A stretch of 64,000 nt of DNA from Hyphomicrobiales bacterium (GCA_900469445.1 UBXM01000050.1:1-64000); one strand, 5' to 3'; positions 8,047 through 17,418 are shown, numbered from the stretch's first letter. A program made the numbers and translations. Notes: generated by a model not told the origin, from the sequence alone.

Positions 8047-8817
8047 TTGTCCTATCTCGCAACTCATGCTCGTGTCGTCAGCGCATTGGTGATGCGCGAA
8101 ATGTCGACGCGCTTCGGAGCCAAGCCGGGCGGATATCTCTGGGCATTTCTCGACCCGGTCAGCCATATCGTCTTCCTGTCCGTCATCTTCATGGCGATCG
8201 CGCATATTCCGCCGCTCGGCACCAGCTTTCCGCTATTCTTCGCCACCGGTTATATCGGCTTCCAGTTCTATCAGGCGATGGCGGGTTATCTGAACAGTGC
8301 CGTCAGTGGCAACAAGGCCTTGCTCAGCTATCCGAGCGTGGCGCCGATCGACACCATTGCTGCACGTTATGCGCTGCAGATCGTCACGACCACGATCGTT
8401 GCCATCGTCGTGCTCGGTTATATCGTCTTCACGGTGCGCCATCCGGTTTCGATCCATCTGCCGCCGATCCTGGAGGCTATCGCCGCGGCAAGCCTGATCG
8501 CTCTCGGCATTGGGCTCGCCAATACCGTGCTGTTCATCATGTATCCGATTTACGAAAAGCTGTATGGCATCATCACCCGCCCGCTTTTCCTCGTGTCCGG
8601 GGTCTTCTTCCTGCCGGACTCATTGCCGCCGATCGCCAAGGATGTGATACTTTTTAACCCTTTGGCCCATATCGTCATGCAATTCAGGACCGGATTTTAT
8701 CCGCAATACCGGGCTTCAGGGTATGACGGGTTTTACGTCTGGTGCGTTGCAGCCAGCCTTATGTTCGTGGGGCTCGTGCTGTTTACGTCGTGCAGAGCAA
8801 GGCTGAGAGACAGATGA
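8047..8817 (+). CDS. kpsM: Polysaccharide ABC exporter permease, KpsM type (copy 1)
   Basis: A 256-residue ABC-2 permease. The cytoplasmic N-terminus REMSTRFGAKPGGYLWAFLDP is the hallmark of KpsM/RkpT/CtrC proteins, followed by six hydrophobic segments. It forms the inner-membrane channel for lipid-linked capsule-like polysaccharide. The start is a TTG at 8047; no in-frame ATG lies before the conserved region (the first ATG is residue 16). Its stop overlaps the kpsT ATG (ATGA). A paralogue lies two genes downstream (10883-11659). Confidence 0.92.
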   Translation: MSYLATHARVVSALVMREMSTRFGAKPGGYLWAFLDPVSHIVFLSVIFMAIAHIPPLGTSFPLFFATGYIGFQFYQAMAGYLNSAVSGNKALLSYPSVAPIDTIAARYALQIVTTTIVAIVVLGYIVFTVRHPVSIHLPPILEAIAAASLIALGIGLANTVLFIMYPIYEKLYGIITRPLFLVSGVFFLPDSLPPIAKDVILFNPLAHIVMQFRTGFYPQYRASGYDGFYVWCVAASLMFVGLVLFTSCRARLRDR

Positions 8818-9473
8818 TCCGATTGGAACGCGCCACCAAAGAGGTGCGCATGAAGGGTGTGAGAAAAATGATCATCGACGACGTGTCGGTGACCTTTCCG
8901 CGCGGCAAGAGCATCGGGCTTCTCGGGCGCAACGGCGCCGGCAAGTCGACACTGCTACAGATTATCGCAGGCACGCTCGAACTCGACCGCGGCCGCATCA
9001 TCCGCCAGGGAAAAATCTCCTGGCCGCTGGGTTTTCAGGGCAGTTTCCAGGGCAATCTCTCCGGCGAGCAGAATGTTCGCTTCGTTGCCCGCATCTATGG
9101 TGTGAATACCGACGAGCTTGTCGCTTATGTTGCGGAATTCGCCGAACTGGGGCAATTCTATCATGCGCCGGTGCGGACCTATTCGTCGGGCATGAAGGCA
9201 AGGCTGGCATTCGGCGTGAGCATGGGGATAAATTTCGACTATTATCTGGTCGACGAAATCACCGCCGTGGGCGACACCAACTTCAAGCGGAAATCGCAGC
9301 AGACCTTCAAGGAAAAGCTGAGCAATTCCGACGTGATCATGGTGTCCCACAGCACCGGGACACTACGTGACTATTGCCAGACGGGCATCGTTCTGGAAAA
9401 TGGTCAGATGACCTACTATGATGATATCAATGAGGCCATCGCCGTGCATGAAAGCAATATGAAAAGGCACTGA
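8814..9473 (+). CDS. kpsT: Polysaccharide ABC exporter ATP-binding protein KpsT
   Basis: A 219-residue ATPase. Walker A is GRNGAGKST (38-46), the signature is YSSGMKARLAFG (123-134) and Walker B YYLVDE (143-148). It ends soon after the nucleotide-binding domain and lacks the C-terminal carbohydrate-binding domain of O-antigen Wzt proteins. It therefore belongs to the KpsT/RkpS type that exports finished chains. The ATG at 8814 overlaps the kpsM stop. The next gene, kpsE, begins 3 bp after its own stop. Confidence 0.95.
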   Translation: MIRLERATKEVRMKGVRKMIIDDVSVTFPRGKSIGLLGRNGAGKSTLLQIIAGTLELDRGRIIRQGKISWPLGFQGSFQGNLSGEQNVRFVARIYGVNTDELVAYVAEFAELGQFYHAPVRTYSSGMKARLAFGVSMGINFDYYLVDEITAVGDTNFKRKSQQTFKEKLSNSDVIMVSHSTGTLRDYCQTGIVLENGQMTYYDDINEAIAVHESNMKRH

Positions 9474-9475
9474 CA

Positions 9476-10813
9476 TTGAACCAGACGGCTACGAACACCG
9501 TATCAGGCAATCAAGTTGCCCAGCCTTCTCCGGATCGGCCGACCGCCCAGCCGAGCAGAAACCTGCGACTGCTGGAATCGCTGCTTGAGCATCGTGCGCC
9601 GGCGCCGGTTCCGGCAGAACAGCCCGGTGCGCCCGAAATCACAGTTGCTCCGAAATCCGAGGAGCCGGTAAAGCGCGGCTGGCTGGCAACGCTAAAGACC
9701 CGACATATGGCGATCGTCGGCGGCTTCCTTGCGCTTGTTGCCGTGCCGTCCGTCGTCAGCACCGGTTACATGGCCTTTATTGCAGCCGACCAGTATCACA
9801 GCTTTTCGTCGTTCTCGGTGCGCAGCATCGAAGCCGCTCCGTCGAGCGACTTGCTCGGCATGTTCAGCCAAAGCTCGGCCGGCAGCACGCTTTCGGATTC
9901 CTATGTGCTCGTCGATTTCATCCTCAGCGAGCGGATGGTGCAGATGGTCGACGAGGCTTTCGGCCTTGATGCGGTCTTTGCCCGCCAAGGAGCCGACTTC
10001 TTCTACGGCATCACGCCGGACATGCCGATCGAAGACAGGCTCGCCTATTGGCGCGACATGGTAACGGTGAATTTCGACCAGACCTCGGGCATCATGGACC
10101 TTCAGGTCAAGGCATTCAGCCCGGAAATGTCGCAAAAGGTCGCCGATTTCGTCATCGGCCGAAGCGAAAAGCTGATCAACGAACTGTCGTTGACCGCCCG
10201 CAACGAGGTGCTGAGAACCGCGCGCGATGAAGTTCAGACCGCCGAAGACCGCCTCACCCAGACCCGGGCCTCCTTGAGAAGTTATCGAGACGCATCGCAG
10301 GAAGCCGACCCGATCGAAGGCGCCAAGCTTGCAGCCCAGTTGATCGGCTCGCTCGAAGAACAGCTGGTCAAACTTAAAACGGAACTTTCGACCGCGCTTA
10401 CCCAGATGAGCGGCGACACGCCGCGCGTGCGGGTGATCCGCTCGCAGATTTCCAGCCTGGAAAAACAACTTGCGCAGGAACGCCAGCGTTTCGGCAGCGG
10501 CTCCTCCGGAAAGGCTGGCCGCTCATCAGGCCAGGCAACCGATGTCGCCGGCCGTATCGCCTTGTATGAATCGATCCAGACCCAGAACGAGTTTGCCGAG
10601 CGCGCCTACACCGCCTCGCTCGCCTCGCTCGAAAAGGCCCGTGTCGAGGCCGGTGCAAAACAGCGGTATCTGGCCGTCTTCATCAAGCCGACCCTGTCGC
10701 AGATGGCGCAATATCCGCATCGCCTGCTGAACCCGATCCTAGTGACATTGGCAGGGCTGCTACTCTGGGGTGTTGCCGTCATGATCTTCTACAACATTCG
10801 CGACCGGCACTGA
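9476..10813 (+). CDS. kpsE: Capsule export inner-membrane protein, KpsE/RkpR family
   Basis: A 445-residue polysaccharide co-polymerase-like protein. It has a Pro/Ala-rich cytoplasmic lead (about 1-75), TM1 at about 78-102, a large periplasmic part with coiled coil (about 240-340, heptad-like LTQTRASLRSY... and LEEQLVKLKTEL), and TM2 near 418-440 preceded by PHRLLNP. It bridges KpsMT to the outer-membrane OPX protein. TTG at 9476 follows an AAAAGG site. Gene order kpsM-kpsT-kpsE-kpsM is translationally compact, so one operon is likely. Confidence 0.9.
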   Translation: MNQTATNTVSGNQVAQPSPDRPTAQPSRNLRLLESLLEHRAPAPVPAEQPGAPEITVAPKSEEPVKRGWLATLKTRHMAIVGGFLALVAVPSVVSTGYMAFIAADQYHSFSSFSVRSIEAAPSSDLLGMFSQSSAGSTLSDSYVLVDFILSERMVQMVDEAFGLDAVFARQGADFFYGITPDMPIEDRLAYWRDMVTVNFDQTSGIMDLQVKAFSPEMSQKVADFVIGRSEKLINELSLTARNEVLRTARDEVQTAEDRLTQTRASLRSYRDASQEADPIEGAKLAAQLIGSLEEQLVKLKTELSTALTQMSGDTPRVRVIRSQISSLEKQLAQERQRFGSGSSGKAGRSSGQATDVAGRIALYESIQTQNEFAERAYTASLASLEKARVEAGAKQRYLAVFIKPTLSQMAQYPHRLLNPILVTLAGLLLWGVAVMIFYNIRDRH

Positions 10814-10882
10814 CGATGGATGCAGGCGATCCGGGCATTAAAACCCGACCGCCTGTATCTTCTTGCCGTCTCGGTACGGGGC

Positions 10883-11659
10883 ATGCCCTTGAACCACCTG
10901 ACCACCCATCTGCGCATCGTTAGCGCCTTCGTGATCCGTGAAATTGCGACACGATACGGCCGCAGCCCCGGCGGATATGTCTGGGCTCTGCTGGAGCCAG
11001 TGGCGTTTATCGGGCTGATGTCCGTGCTTCTGGGAGCAATCGGGAGATTGCCGGCCTTAGGCACGAGCTTCACCCTGTTCTATGCCACGGGGTATCTCGC
11101 CTTCAACATGTATAAGGGCATGGAAGGTTATCTCGCGTCAGCCATCAGCGGCAACAAAAGCCTGATGAGCTATCCCAAAGTCTCGCCCTTCGATGCCATC
11201 GTAGCGCGGCTGATCCTGCAGGGAATGACATCCTGTGTCGTGGCTTGGGTCATTCTCTACGCGGCACTGTGGACGACCAGCCAACCGGTTACCATCCAAT
11301 GGTCCTGCATTGTCGAAGCGATCGCCTTCGCCTGGATTATGGCGCTTGGCGTTGCCCTCGGGAACACCGTGCTGTTCTTCAAGTTTCCGCTCTATCAGAA
11401 AATCTTCGACATCGTCATGCGGCCGCTTTTCTTGTTGTCGGGCGTATTCTACGTGCCGGCGCATATGCCGCATCCCTTCTCGGATATTCTTCTGGCCAAT
11501 CCCGTGACACAGATCGTCGTGCTGTTCCGCGACGGTTTTTACGTGCAACATGGAGATACCGGGCTGGACATGCCGTATCTGATCGCAATATCGGCAGGTC
11601 TTCTGTTTTTCGGAATGCTGCTCTTCACGCTTTTCCCGGTCGCTCGTGCGCGCGATTAA
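10883..11659 (+). CDS. Polysaccharide ABC exporter permease, KpsM type (copy 2)
   Basis: A 258-residue paralogue of the permease at 8047-8817, sharing REIATRYGRSPGGYVWALLEP, GTSFTLFYATGYLAFNMYKGMEGYL, AISGNKSLMSYP and FLLSGVFYVP. Start at 10883 (MPLNHLTTHL) aligns with copy 1 and has a GGGG-rich site; an upstream ATG at 10820 would add 21 residues. Two KpsM-like subunits flanking KpsT-KpsE could form a heterodimeric channel or serve alternative substrates. It converges on the glycosyltransferase gene at 11671 with an 11-bp gap. Confidence 0.9.
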   Translation: MPLNHLTTHLRIVSAFVIREIATRYGRSPGGYVWALLEPVAFIGLMSVLLGAIGRLPALGTSFTLFYATGYLAFNMYKGMEGYLASAISGNKSLMSYPKVSPFDAIVARLILQGMTSCVVAWVILYAALWTTSQPVTIQWSCIVEAIAFAWIMALGVALGNTVLFFKFPLYQKIFDIVMRPLFLLSGVFYVPAHMPHPFSDILLANPVTQIVVLFRDGFYVQHGDTGLDMPYLIAISAGLLFFGMLLFTLFPVARARD

Positions 11660-11670
11660 GACACAAGCGC

Positions 11671-12759
11671 TCAGCGCCGGAAGATCGCCTTGAACAGTCC
11701 CAGAGCGGATCTGCGCTGCGCCTGCATGCGGTAGCTGACGACCCGTTTTGCCCGCTCGGAGGATAGCAAAAAGGTCAGGACGAAAAACACCGACATCGAA
11801 AGCTTGATCTTGGCGGAATACGGGTAGGCCCAGAGGAGCGTCAGCAGAAAGAGAAACTGGCGAACCCCGACGCGCACGCTGTTGGCGATCGCCAGATAGA
11901 AGCTGCGCTCCTGATAGAAATAGGCACGATCAGCGGTCACCAACCGGGATCCGAGGTCTTTTTCATTCAGAAGCCGGCGAAGATGTTCAAGCCGGTGCTC
12001 GAACCGTTCCGCTTCGCGCTTGAGCGGTATCGGGTTCAATTCCCCGCTGAAGCAGGAATCATTGCGGCCATGGACACGGTAAAGGCCGAGCGGTTTGGAC
12101 AGGCTGATTATGTCGCCCATGAAAGGCGCCACGAAAAGAATGACGCCATCGACCGCGCGTTCGTAATCCGCTTCCTCGATGAACCGGCAGACATCCCGAC
12201 GGAATACGTTTCCGGATGTCGGTGGACTTGTATAGTCGCCCGTCTTGAGAACATGTTCGGCCAGCTGCCGCCCGCGGAAATCAGCAAGCGGCGGCACCGG
12301 GCCACTGATGACCCTCCGCTGCGCATCCATTCTGAGCAAGGGAAACTGAAGTTTCGCCACATCCTCGTCAAGACGGGAGAGGATTTCGGTCAATGCTCCG
12401 GGCAGCAACTCGTCATCGGCATCGAGAAACAGGACGAAGGGAGCCGTAGTTTCCTGAAGACCACGCAGGCAGGCGAGCCTTTGCCCTCCGTTTTCGGTGC
12501 GGTAGGCACGCACGCCCGTCCGGCATATTTCAACCCAGGAATTGTCGGTCGAGCCGTCATCGATGACGACCAGTTCACAATCCCTGCGCCCCTGCTTTAT
12601 GACGCTCTCAATCGCGTCGACGACATAATCCGCATAATTCCAGCAGGTTACGATAACTGAAAGCCTCGGAGACCGCGCGCGGCTCGTTCCCACGGAAAAA
12701 CTGCTGCTCGAGTCCGCCGCCAGAGTCTGATGGGGTCTCAACGCAGCATTGTCTCTCAT
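11671..12759 (-). CDS. Family 2 glycosyltransferase
   Basis: A 362-residue GT-A enzyme. The nucleotide-sugar domain begins LSVIVTCWNYADYV, followed by VVIDDGSTDNS and LFLDADDEL (DxD-type motif). The C-terminal hydrophobic stretch FLFLLTLLWAYP suggests membrane association. It adds one sugar of the repeat unit on the cytoplasmic face. The ATG at 12759 overlaps the stop of the Wzc-like gene (ATGA), so the two are coupled; a longer in-frame reading upstream only overlaps that gene. Confidence 0.88.
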   Translation of the reverse strand: MRDNAALRPHQTLAADSSSSFSVGTSRARSPRLSVIVTCWNYADYVVDAIESVIKQGRRDCELVVIDDGSTDNSWVEICRTGVRAYRTENGGQRLACLRGLQETTAPFVLFLDADDELLPGALTEILSRLDEDVAKLQFPLLRMDAQRRVISGPVPPLADFRGRQLAEHVLKTGDYTSPPTSGNVFRRDVCRFIEEADYERAVDGVILFVAPFMGDIISLSKPLGLYRVHGRNDSCFSGELNPIPLKREAERFEHRLEHLRRLLNEKDLGSRLVTADRAYFYQERSFYLAIANSVRVGVRQFLFLLTLLWAYPYSAKIKLSMSVFFVLTFLLSSERAKRVVSYRMQAQRRSALGLFKAIFRR

Positions 12760-14402
12760 GATCGTTGCCTGTTGATGACGTAGCCAACGAGATTGGCGCC
12801 GGCTCTGCGCAACTGTTGTTCGGCATTCTTGACGGCTTCCCGCGTGGTGCGGCCCCAACGCGTCACGATGACGACGACATCGGCCTGAGATGCCAGGGCC
12901 AGAGCATCAAGCGAACTGTCCAATGCCGGCAGATCGATGATCACATCGCCCTTCTGGCGGGCTGCCTCGATGATCTCGCGAACGCGCGGATGGCGGAAAT
13001 TGGAATAAACGTTGGTTACCGTATCGCGAGACAGGACCGGCAGGATCGTAATCCCATCCCGCTGCTCGAAAACCATATCGGCGATATCGGCATTCGAGAT
13101 CGCGGCATCGGCAAGCGATGCCAGCGGACCACCCGACACTCCCTTGGTCTGCTCTCCGCACCAGAATACGGTTACAGCCCGTCCGCTTCGCTTCAGCATA
13201 TCGGCCAGATTGAGCGCAAGGGCAGATCCGCCCGCGTCCCGAGAATATCCGGCCAGTGCGATCACGGCGTTCTTCTCACCTTTCTTGTGGGTATGCGAGA
13301 TATCGATCAGTGTGCGCAAATCGCGGATCGCCGCTCCGTGGCGCTGCATCCGTTGGCCCGCCGCGACCCGCGTCGCCAGCTGCAGCCTGCCACCGACCTC
13401 CGGGATTTCCGCCATGCATGGCAACGTGGTTTCGAGCTCGAGATCCTTGGGACTGCGGACCCTTCTATCGAAGGTGATGCTCAGCGCCAGCACGGCCATG
13501 CCGCAAAACAGGCCCAATATTCCGCCGAAGGCGACGATGAGCGAGGTTCTGGGACTTGATGGTGCAAGCGGAGAAAGGGCCGCACCGGTGATCTTGGCGT
13601 CGGCATCCGGCGTTGCTGCCTTTGGCAGCGTGCCTTCCGTCATCGCTTGCTTGGCCGTCTCGATCTGGGCCGCCAGCACATCGAGCCGCCCCTGCAGGGT
13701 TTCCGTGCCGGCACTCGCAACCTGCTCCTTGGATGTAACCGATTGCAGGATATAACCGGAGATGATGGCGTTGGCGACGCGCGCAGGCTGCGCCGGATCC
13801 GTCGACCAATATTCGACCGCAACGACGTAGGACTGGCCGACACGACGCGCGGAAACCCTGTCGACAAAATTGGCAAATGCAATCCGCTTGAGGTTTTCCT
13901 CCGGGCTTTGGGTCAGCGTGGAGGTCTCATCTTCTGCGGGTTGACCCGAAAATGTCGAGCGGACCCACTCGATCGTGCCGGTGATGGCCAACTTCAACAG
14001 CCCTGCAGGCTGCGGAGCAAGTTCCGGGCTTTCATAGAGTTTCAGGCTCTCGAACACCGCGGAAAGCAACCGCTCCGAAAGAATGATCTGCAATTCGCTT
14101 TCGGCGCTGTTCAGGTCAAGCCCCTGCTGCAGCACCGAGCTGCTGGCATTGGCGAACTGACGCGGCTCAAGCAGCATTGTTGCCGTCGCATCATAGGTGC
14201 GTGGCAGCGAATGCGCGTAGAGCGCTGCCAAAACGATGCCGGAAAACATGCAGGCAAGCAGCCGGATCTTGTATTGCCATGCGATCGCAAAGATCAGCTT
14301 GAGGAACATGACAGGGCCATCAACCCTGTTATCCTTCGACGCATTATCCAGCGGCCAGATGCGCGACGCTCGCTCGACGGGGCCTGGTCTATCAAAAGTC
14401 AT
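12756..14402 (-). CDS. Wzc/ExoP-like polysaccharide co-polymerase with degenerate kinase domain
   Basis: A 548-residue protein with a Wzz-type N-terminal part (TM1 about 45-65, TM2 about 287-309) and a C-terminal cytoplasmic domain (about 340-548) matching BY-kinase/ParA-like ATPases. The expected P-loop (G-x4-GKS/T) reads GYSRDAGGSA at 385-394, with Gly in place of the catalytic Lys. Walker A' is VTVFWC instead of LLIDAD. Only the Walker B-like VIIDLPALDS (487-496) is kept. There is no C-terminal tyrosine cluster. It probably controls chain length without kinase activity. It overlaps neighbours by 4 bp at both ends. Confidence 0.85.
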   Translation of the reverse strand: MTFDRPGPVERASRIWPLDNASKDNRVDGPVMFLKLIFAIAWQYKIRLLACMFSGIVLAALYAHSLPRTYDATATMLLEPRQFANASSSVLQQGLDLNSAESELQIILSERLLSAVFESLKLYESPELAPQPAGLLKLAITGTIEWVRSTFSGQPAEDETSTLTQSPEENLKRIAFANFVDRVSARRVGQSYVVAVEYWSTDPAQPARVANAIISGYILQSVTSKEQVASAGTETLQGRLDVLAAQIETAKQAMTEGTLPKAATPDADAKITGAALSPLAPSSPRTSLIVAFGGILGLFCGMAVLALSITFDRRVRSPKDLELETTLPCMAEIPEVGGRLQLATRVAAGQRMQRHGAAIRDLRTLIDISHTHKKGEKNAVIALAGYSRDAGGSALALNLADMLKRSGRAVTVFWCGEQTKGVSGGPLASLADAAISNADIADMVFEQRDGITILPVLSRDTVTNVYSNFRHPRVREIIEAARQKGDVIIDLPALDSSLDALALASQADVVVIVTRWGRTTREAVKNAEQQLRRAGANLVGYVINRQRS

Positions 14403-16438
14403 CGTGCAACACCTCCGCCAAGGCCTTCAAGCTTGGTCGGCGGGACATCCAGGGAGGCGGCCGTTTCAGGATTGATCCGGCCGCGGAGAAGATCGAGCAA
14501 AGCCGCAAGATTACCCCTCACCCTGCCCCGGCGATCGATGAACGGCTCGGGCCGCAGGGACTTCGCGAAATTCATCGACATGTTGCGCCAGATCTGGCCG
14601 ATCGCCTGTTTGGTCGTCATCGTTCCCTTCCGACGTAGATAAATGGGATTGATCACCTGCGAATATCCCAAGCGCTGGCCGCTGACCCGGCCGACCTTCA
14701 CCCCCATGTGAACACCATAGGCTTCAGCGCATTTTACCAGATCCCCGCCTTTTTTCGCGAGGGAAGCGCCGAAATCCCGATCCTCCAGCCAGCCATAAAG
14801 GACAAGACGTTCATCAAAGCGATTATCGCCTATGGCCGACACTCTATACGCCATGTTGCAGCCATAGGGGCTGAACTGCCGCTCCCAACCTGGTCCGTTA
14901 ACCGGCGGGGCCTCCTCGACCAGCCTGACCGCTTCAAAAAACGATATGCCCGGTCCCTTGATCCCATCGGCCACAACGCGGCCGGTAAATCCGACTATAC
15001 TGCTTTCGTCGGCAAAAGTGCGGGCCGCGGTTGCAAGCCAGTTCGGATCCGCAACGAAATCGTCGTCCAGAAAGACGAGAACGTCAATTCCCGATGGTAA
15101 CTGGTCAAGCACATTGTTGCGCTGTGCCGGCAGCCCGGCCTTGCCGGTGATAACCTCGACACGATCGTCATCGGCGAGATCTCCGGCGTCACTGCGGTCG
15201 ACGCAGGACAGGATCACCCGTTCGGGGGCCAGCGTCTGCGTATCCAGCAGATGACGAACGGTCTGTGACACGACAGCCGGACGACCACGGGTGGCGATGG
15301 CGACCGCAACCTTGCCGATGGGCGCTGGCGCCGGCTGGGGAGGCGCAAGGCGGGTCGTCGGCTCTTCCAGCAGTTCACGATAGCCGGCGGCGGTGTTTCG
15401 CCAGGAGAATTTCTGCATCTGGACGAAACCTTTTGCACGCAGATCATCCGCAAGCGAGCCTGAGTTCTTCAAGTTTTCTATATGCCTTAGCCATTGAGCG
15501 GGATCGAAGGGCGAGGCCAGCAGCGCGGCATCGCCGCAGACCTCGGCCATGCTCGAATGGTATGAAGACACGACCGGGCAACCGAGGGCCATCGCCTCGA
15601 CGACCGGAAGACCAAAACCCTCGTTCAGCGAGGGAAAAGCAAGGCAGAGGGCATGTTTGAGGAAATAGGCGATATCGTCATCCGAGACACGTCCGGCGAT
15701 TATGACGTTGCTATGCTGCTCGGCCGTGCCTTCGTTGAAAATGCCGAAATCCCCGCCGGCGACGACAATATCTATGCCAAATGCATCCAGCTCTGCGGCC
15801 ATTTTCGACAGAAGCGAGAGGTTCTTGTGTTTGGCGCGCGACCCGAGCGCAAAAACATATCGGCGTGACCGCGAAGCGATCGACGCAACGATCCGCGGCG
15901 CAATATCCGCCGCATCTGCATTCCATTGCAGGACATGTTCATAGCCGTTGGGCAGGACCGCGATATCCTTCGCATCGATCGGCAGATAGCGGGCAAGCTG
16001 GCGCGCCGAAGCATGCGAGACGGTCGCGATCCTCGTCGCACGCTTCGCAAGGACTGGCTGGATGGACTTGTAGGCGGTGCGGAAGGCAAGACTGTAACTG
16101 TCGGGGGCCGCAAAGACATTGCCGTCATGAATGCAGACGATCTGGCTCTTCTTCAGAACCGGGGCCGTGTTGCAGAGATTGAGCAAAGGCCCGCGCCAAC
16201 TCAGCGGCAGGGCGCATTGTTCCCAGGCATGACCTTTCAGGCGGCTTCCGATCTCCAGCCTTTCGAAAGACTTGAGGCCCGGATCGGCAGCACCGGGCGG
16301 AACGAGAAGCGGCGTGAGCACATCACCATCGTTTGCCTCATCCAACGCTTTGAGCACATTCAGGGCATAGCGCTGCACGCCGGTCGGCGTCTGGGTCAGA
16401 AAGCGGCCATTAACTGCGAAACTATCCTTCAGGCCCAT
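14399..16438 (-). CDS. Two-domain glycosyltransferase, GT4 fused to GT2
   Basis: A 679-residue fusion. Residues about 1-365 are a GT-B enzyme of family 4 (TGVQRYALNVL near the start, a VLPNGYEH strand, and the E-x7-E region FPSLNEGFGLPVVEAMALG at about 268-286). Residues about 375-680 are a GT-A enzyme of family 2 (KVAVAIATRGRPAVV, then FLDDDFVADP as the DxD motif). Such bifunctional enzymes add two consecutive sugars in cell-surface glycans. It sits between the ExoY-like gene and the Wzc-like gene in the leftward cluster. Confidence 0.9.
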   Translation of the reverse strand: MGLKDSFAVNGRFLTQTPTGVQRYALNVLKALDEANDGDVLTPLLVPPGAADPGLKSFERLEIGSRLKGHAWEQCALPLSWRGPLLNLCNTAPVLKKSQIVCIHDGNVFAAPDSYSLAFRTAYKSIQPVLAKRATRIATVSHASARQLARYLPIDAKDIAVLPNGYEHVLQWNADAADIAPRIVASIASRSRRYVFALGSRAKHKNLSLLSKMAAELDAFGIDIVVAGGDFGIFNEGTAEQHSNVIIAGRVSDDDIAYFLKHALCLAFPSLNEGFGLPVVEAMALGCPVVSSYHSSMAEVCGDAALLASPFDPAQWLRHIENLKNSGSLADDLRAKGFVQMQKFSWRNTAAGYRELLEEPTTRLAPPQPAPAPIGKVAVAIATRGRPAVVSQTVRHLLDTQTLAPERVILSCVDRSDAGDLADDDRVEVITGKAGLPAQRNNVLDQLPSGIDVLVFLDDDFVADPNWLATAARTFADESSIVGFTGRVVADGIKGPGISFFEAVRLVEEAPPVNGPGWERQFSPYGCNMAYRVSAIGDNRFDERLVLYGWLEDRDFGASLAKKGGDLVKCAEAYGVHMGVKVGRVSGQRLGYSQVINPIYLRRKGTMTTKQAIGQIWRNMSMNFAKSLRPEPFIDRRGRVRGNLAALLDLLRGRINPETAASLDVPPTKLEGLGGGVAR

Positions 16439-16599
16439 CGATTAATTCCAACGCTTTCCCTGCTACAGAAACTATTGTTGAAATTCCTCTCCAGTAAAAA
16501 TACTGGAGACCGCAATAGCATTAACACAATAAATTCCAGCTGCAGCACTGAATATTTAAAATAGTTAATGCAGCGGGAGAGAAAATCTCGGAGATATGC

Positions 16600-16631
16600 A
16601 AATATATCAATCAGGCGCACAGAGCGCCTGA
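16600..16631 (-). terminator. Terminator-like hairpin after the exoY-like gene
   Basis: On the minus strand TCAGGCGC-tctgt-GCGCCTGA (perfect 8-bp stem, 16611-16631) is followed by TTGATATATTT, 33 bp beyond the exoY-like stop. It may separate exoY from the downstream glycosyltransferase genes or only attenuate readthrough. The 226-bp gap 16439-16663 is otherwise AT-rich and empty. Confidence 0.55.
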
Positions 16632-16663
16632 GAAGTATGCATAAAGCCAAAAATTCGCCCCCC

Positions 16664-17362
16664 TCAATAACTTCCACGCGCATTCAATACAGCGGGAATG
16701 GTCTTCGCCATGATGACGATGTCGCCGACGAGGCTGCGGTTGGCGACATAAAGTGAATCGAGCTGGACGCGCTTGACATAGTCCGCATCACTGCGCCCGC
16801 TTACCTGCCAGAGCCCGGTGAGGCCTGGGCGCACGCGGATATAGTCGGCGTAATTTTGACCATAATAGACCGTCTCACTCGGAACGATCGGCCGCGGACC
16901 GACAATGCTCATGTGACCCATCACGATATTAATGAGCTGCGGAATCTCATCGATACTGCTCTTGCGCAGGAAGGCGCCAAAAGGGGTGATGCGCGGATCG
17001 TTCTTCAGCTTGCGCGTTGCGGCCCATTCCGCACGTTCAGCCGGATTGGCCGCCAAGTATTTCTCAAGCAACTCTTCATTATTGTTGACCATCGTACGAA
17101 ACTTCAAACAGGGGAACATCCCTCCACCACGTCCAATTCTGCGGTGAGCAATGAAGATCGGACGCCCCTGAAGCAGGAGCAATATAAGCGACGTCATCAA
17201 GATCAAAGGCGCGAGAACAAGCAAAGCGGCAAGAGAAACAAGAAAATCCAACGTACGCTTTACAAATAAAGACAGCCTTGGCGACAGTCTTAACTTAGTT
17301 TTTTCGGAGACAAACAATCGCTGAACGCCACTTTCATTGGCGCTTGCATTAATGTCACGCAT
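16664..17362 (-). CDS. Undecaprenyl-phosphate sugar phosphotransferase, ExoY/WbaP type
   Basis: A 232-residue initiating transferase that places the first sugar phosphate on undecaprenyl phosphate. It has a single membrane hairpin at about 36-64, then the conserved KFRTM (87-91), a LRKSSIDEIPQL segment, GPRP and RPGLTGLWQVSGR. The short form, without the extra four TM helices of WbaP, matches rhizobial ExoY. It is divergent from the GT4 gene at 17644 across a 281-bp AT-rich region. It defines the start of a Wzx/Wzy-type pathway in this locus. Confidence 0.93.
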   Translation of the reverse strand: MRDINASANESGVQRLFVSEKTKLRLSPRLSLFVKRTLDFLVSLAALLVLAPLILMTSLILLLLQGRPIFIAHRRIGRGGGMFPCLKFRTMVNNNEELLEKYLAANPAERAEWAATRKLKNDPRITPFGAFLRKSSIDEIPQLINIVMGHMSIVGPRPIVPSETVYYGQNYADYIRVRPGLTGLWQVSGRSDADYVKRVQLDSLYVANRSLVGDIVIMAKTIPAVLNARGSY

Positions 17363-17418
17363 TGACGCACTCCATATCAGCAGATGTGATTAAAGGTCAG
17401 TCGATTTGCATGCACTGC

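Noticed and set aside
16429-16683. 84-codon leftward frame after exoY
   Set aside because: It starts inside exoY, spans a terminator-like hairpin and runs into the next gene; unlikely to be translated.
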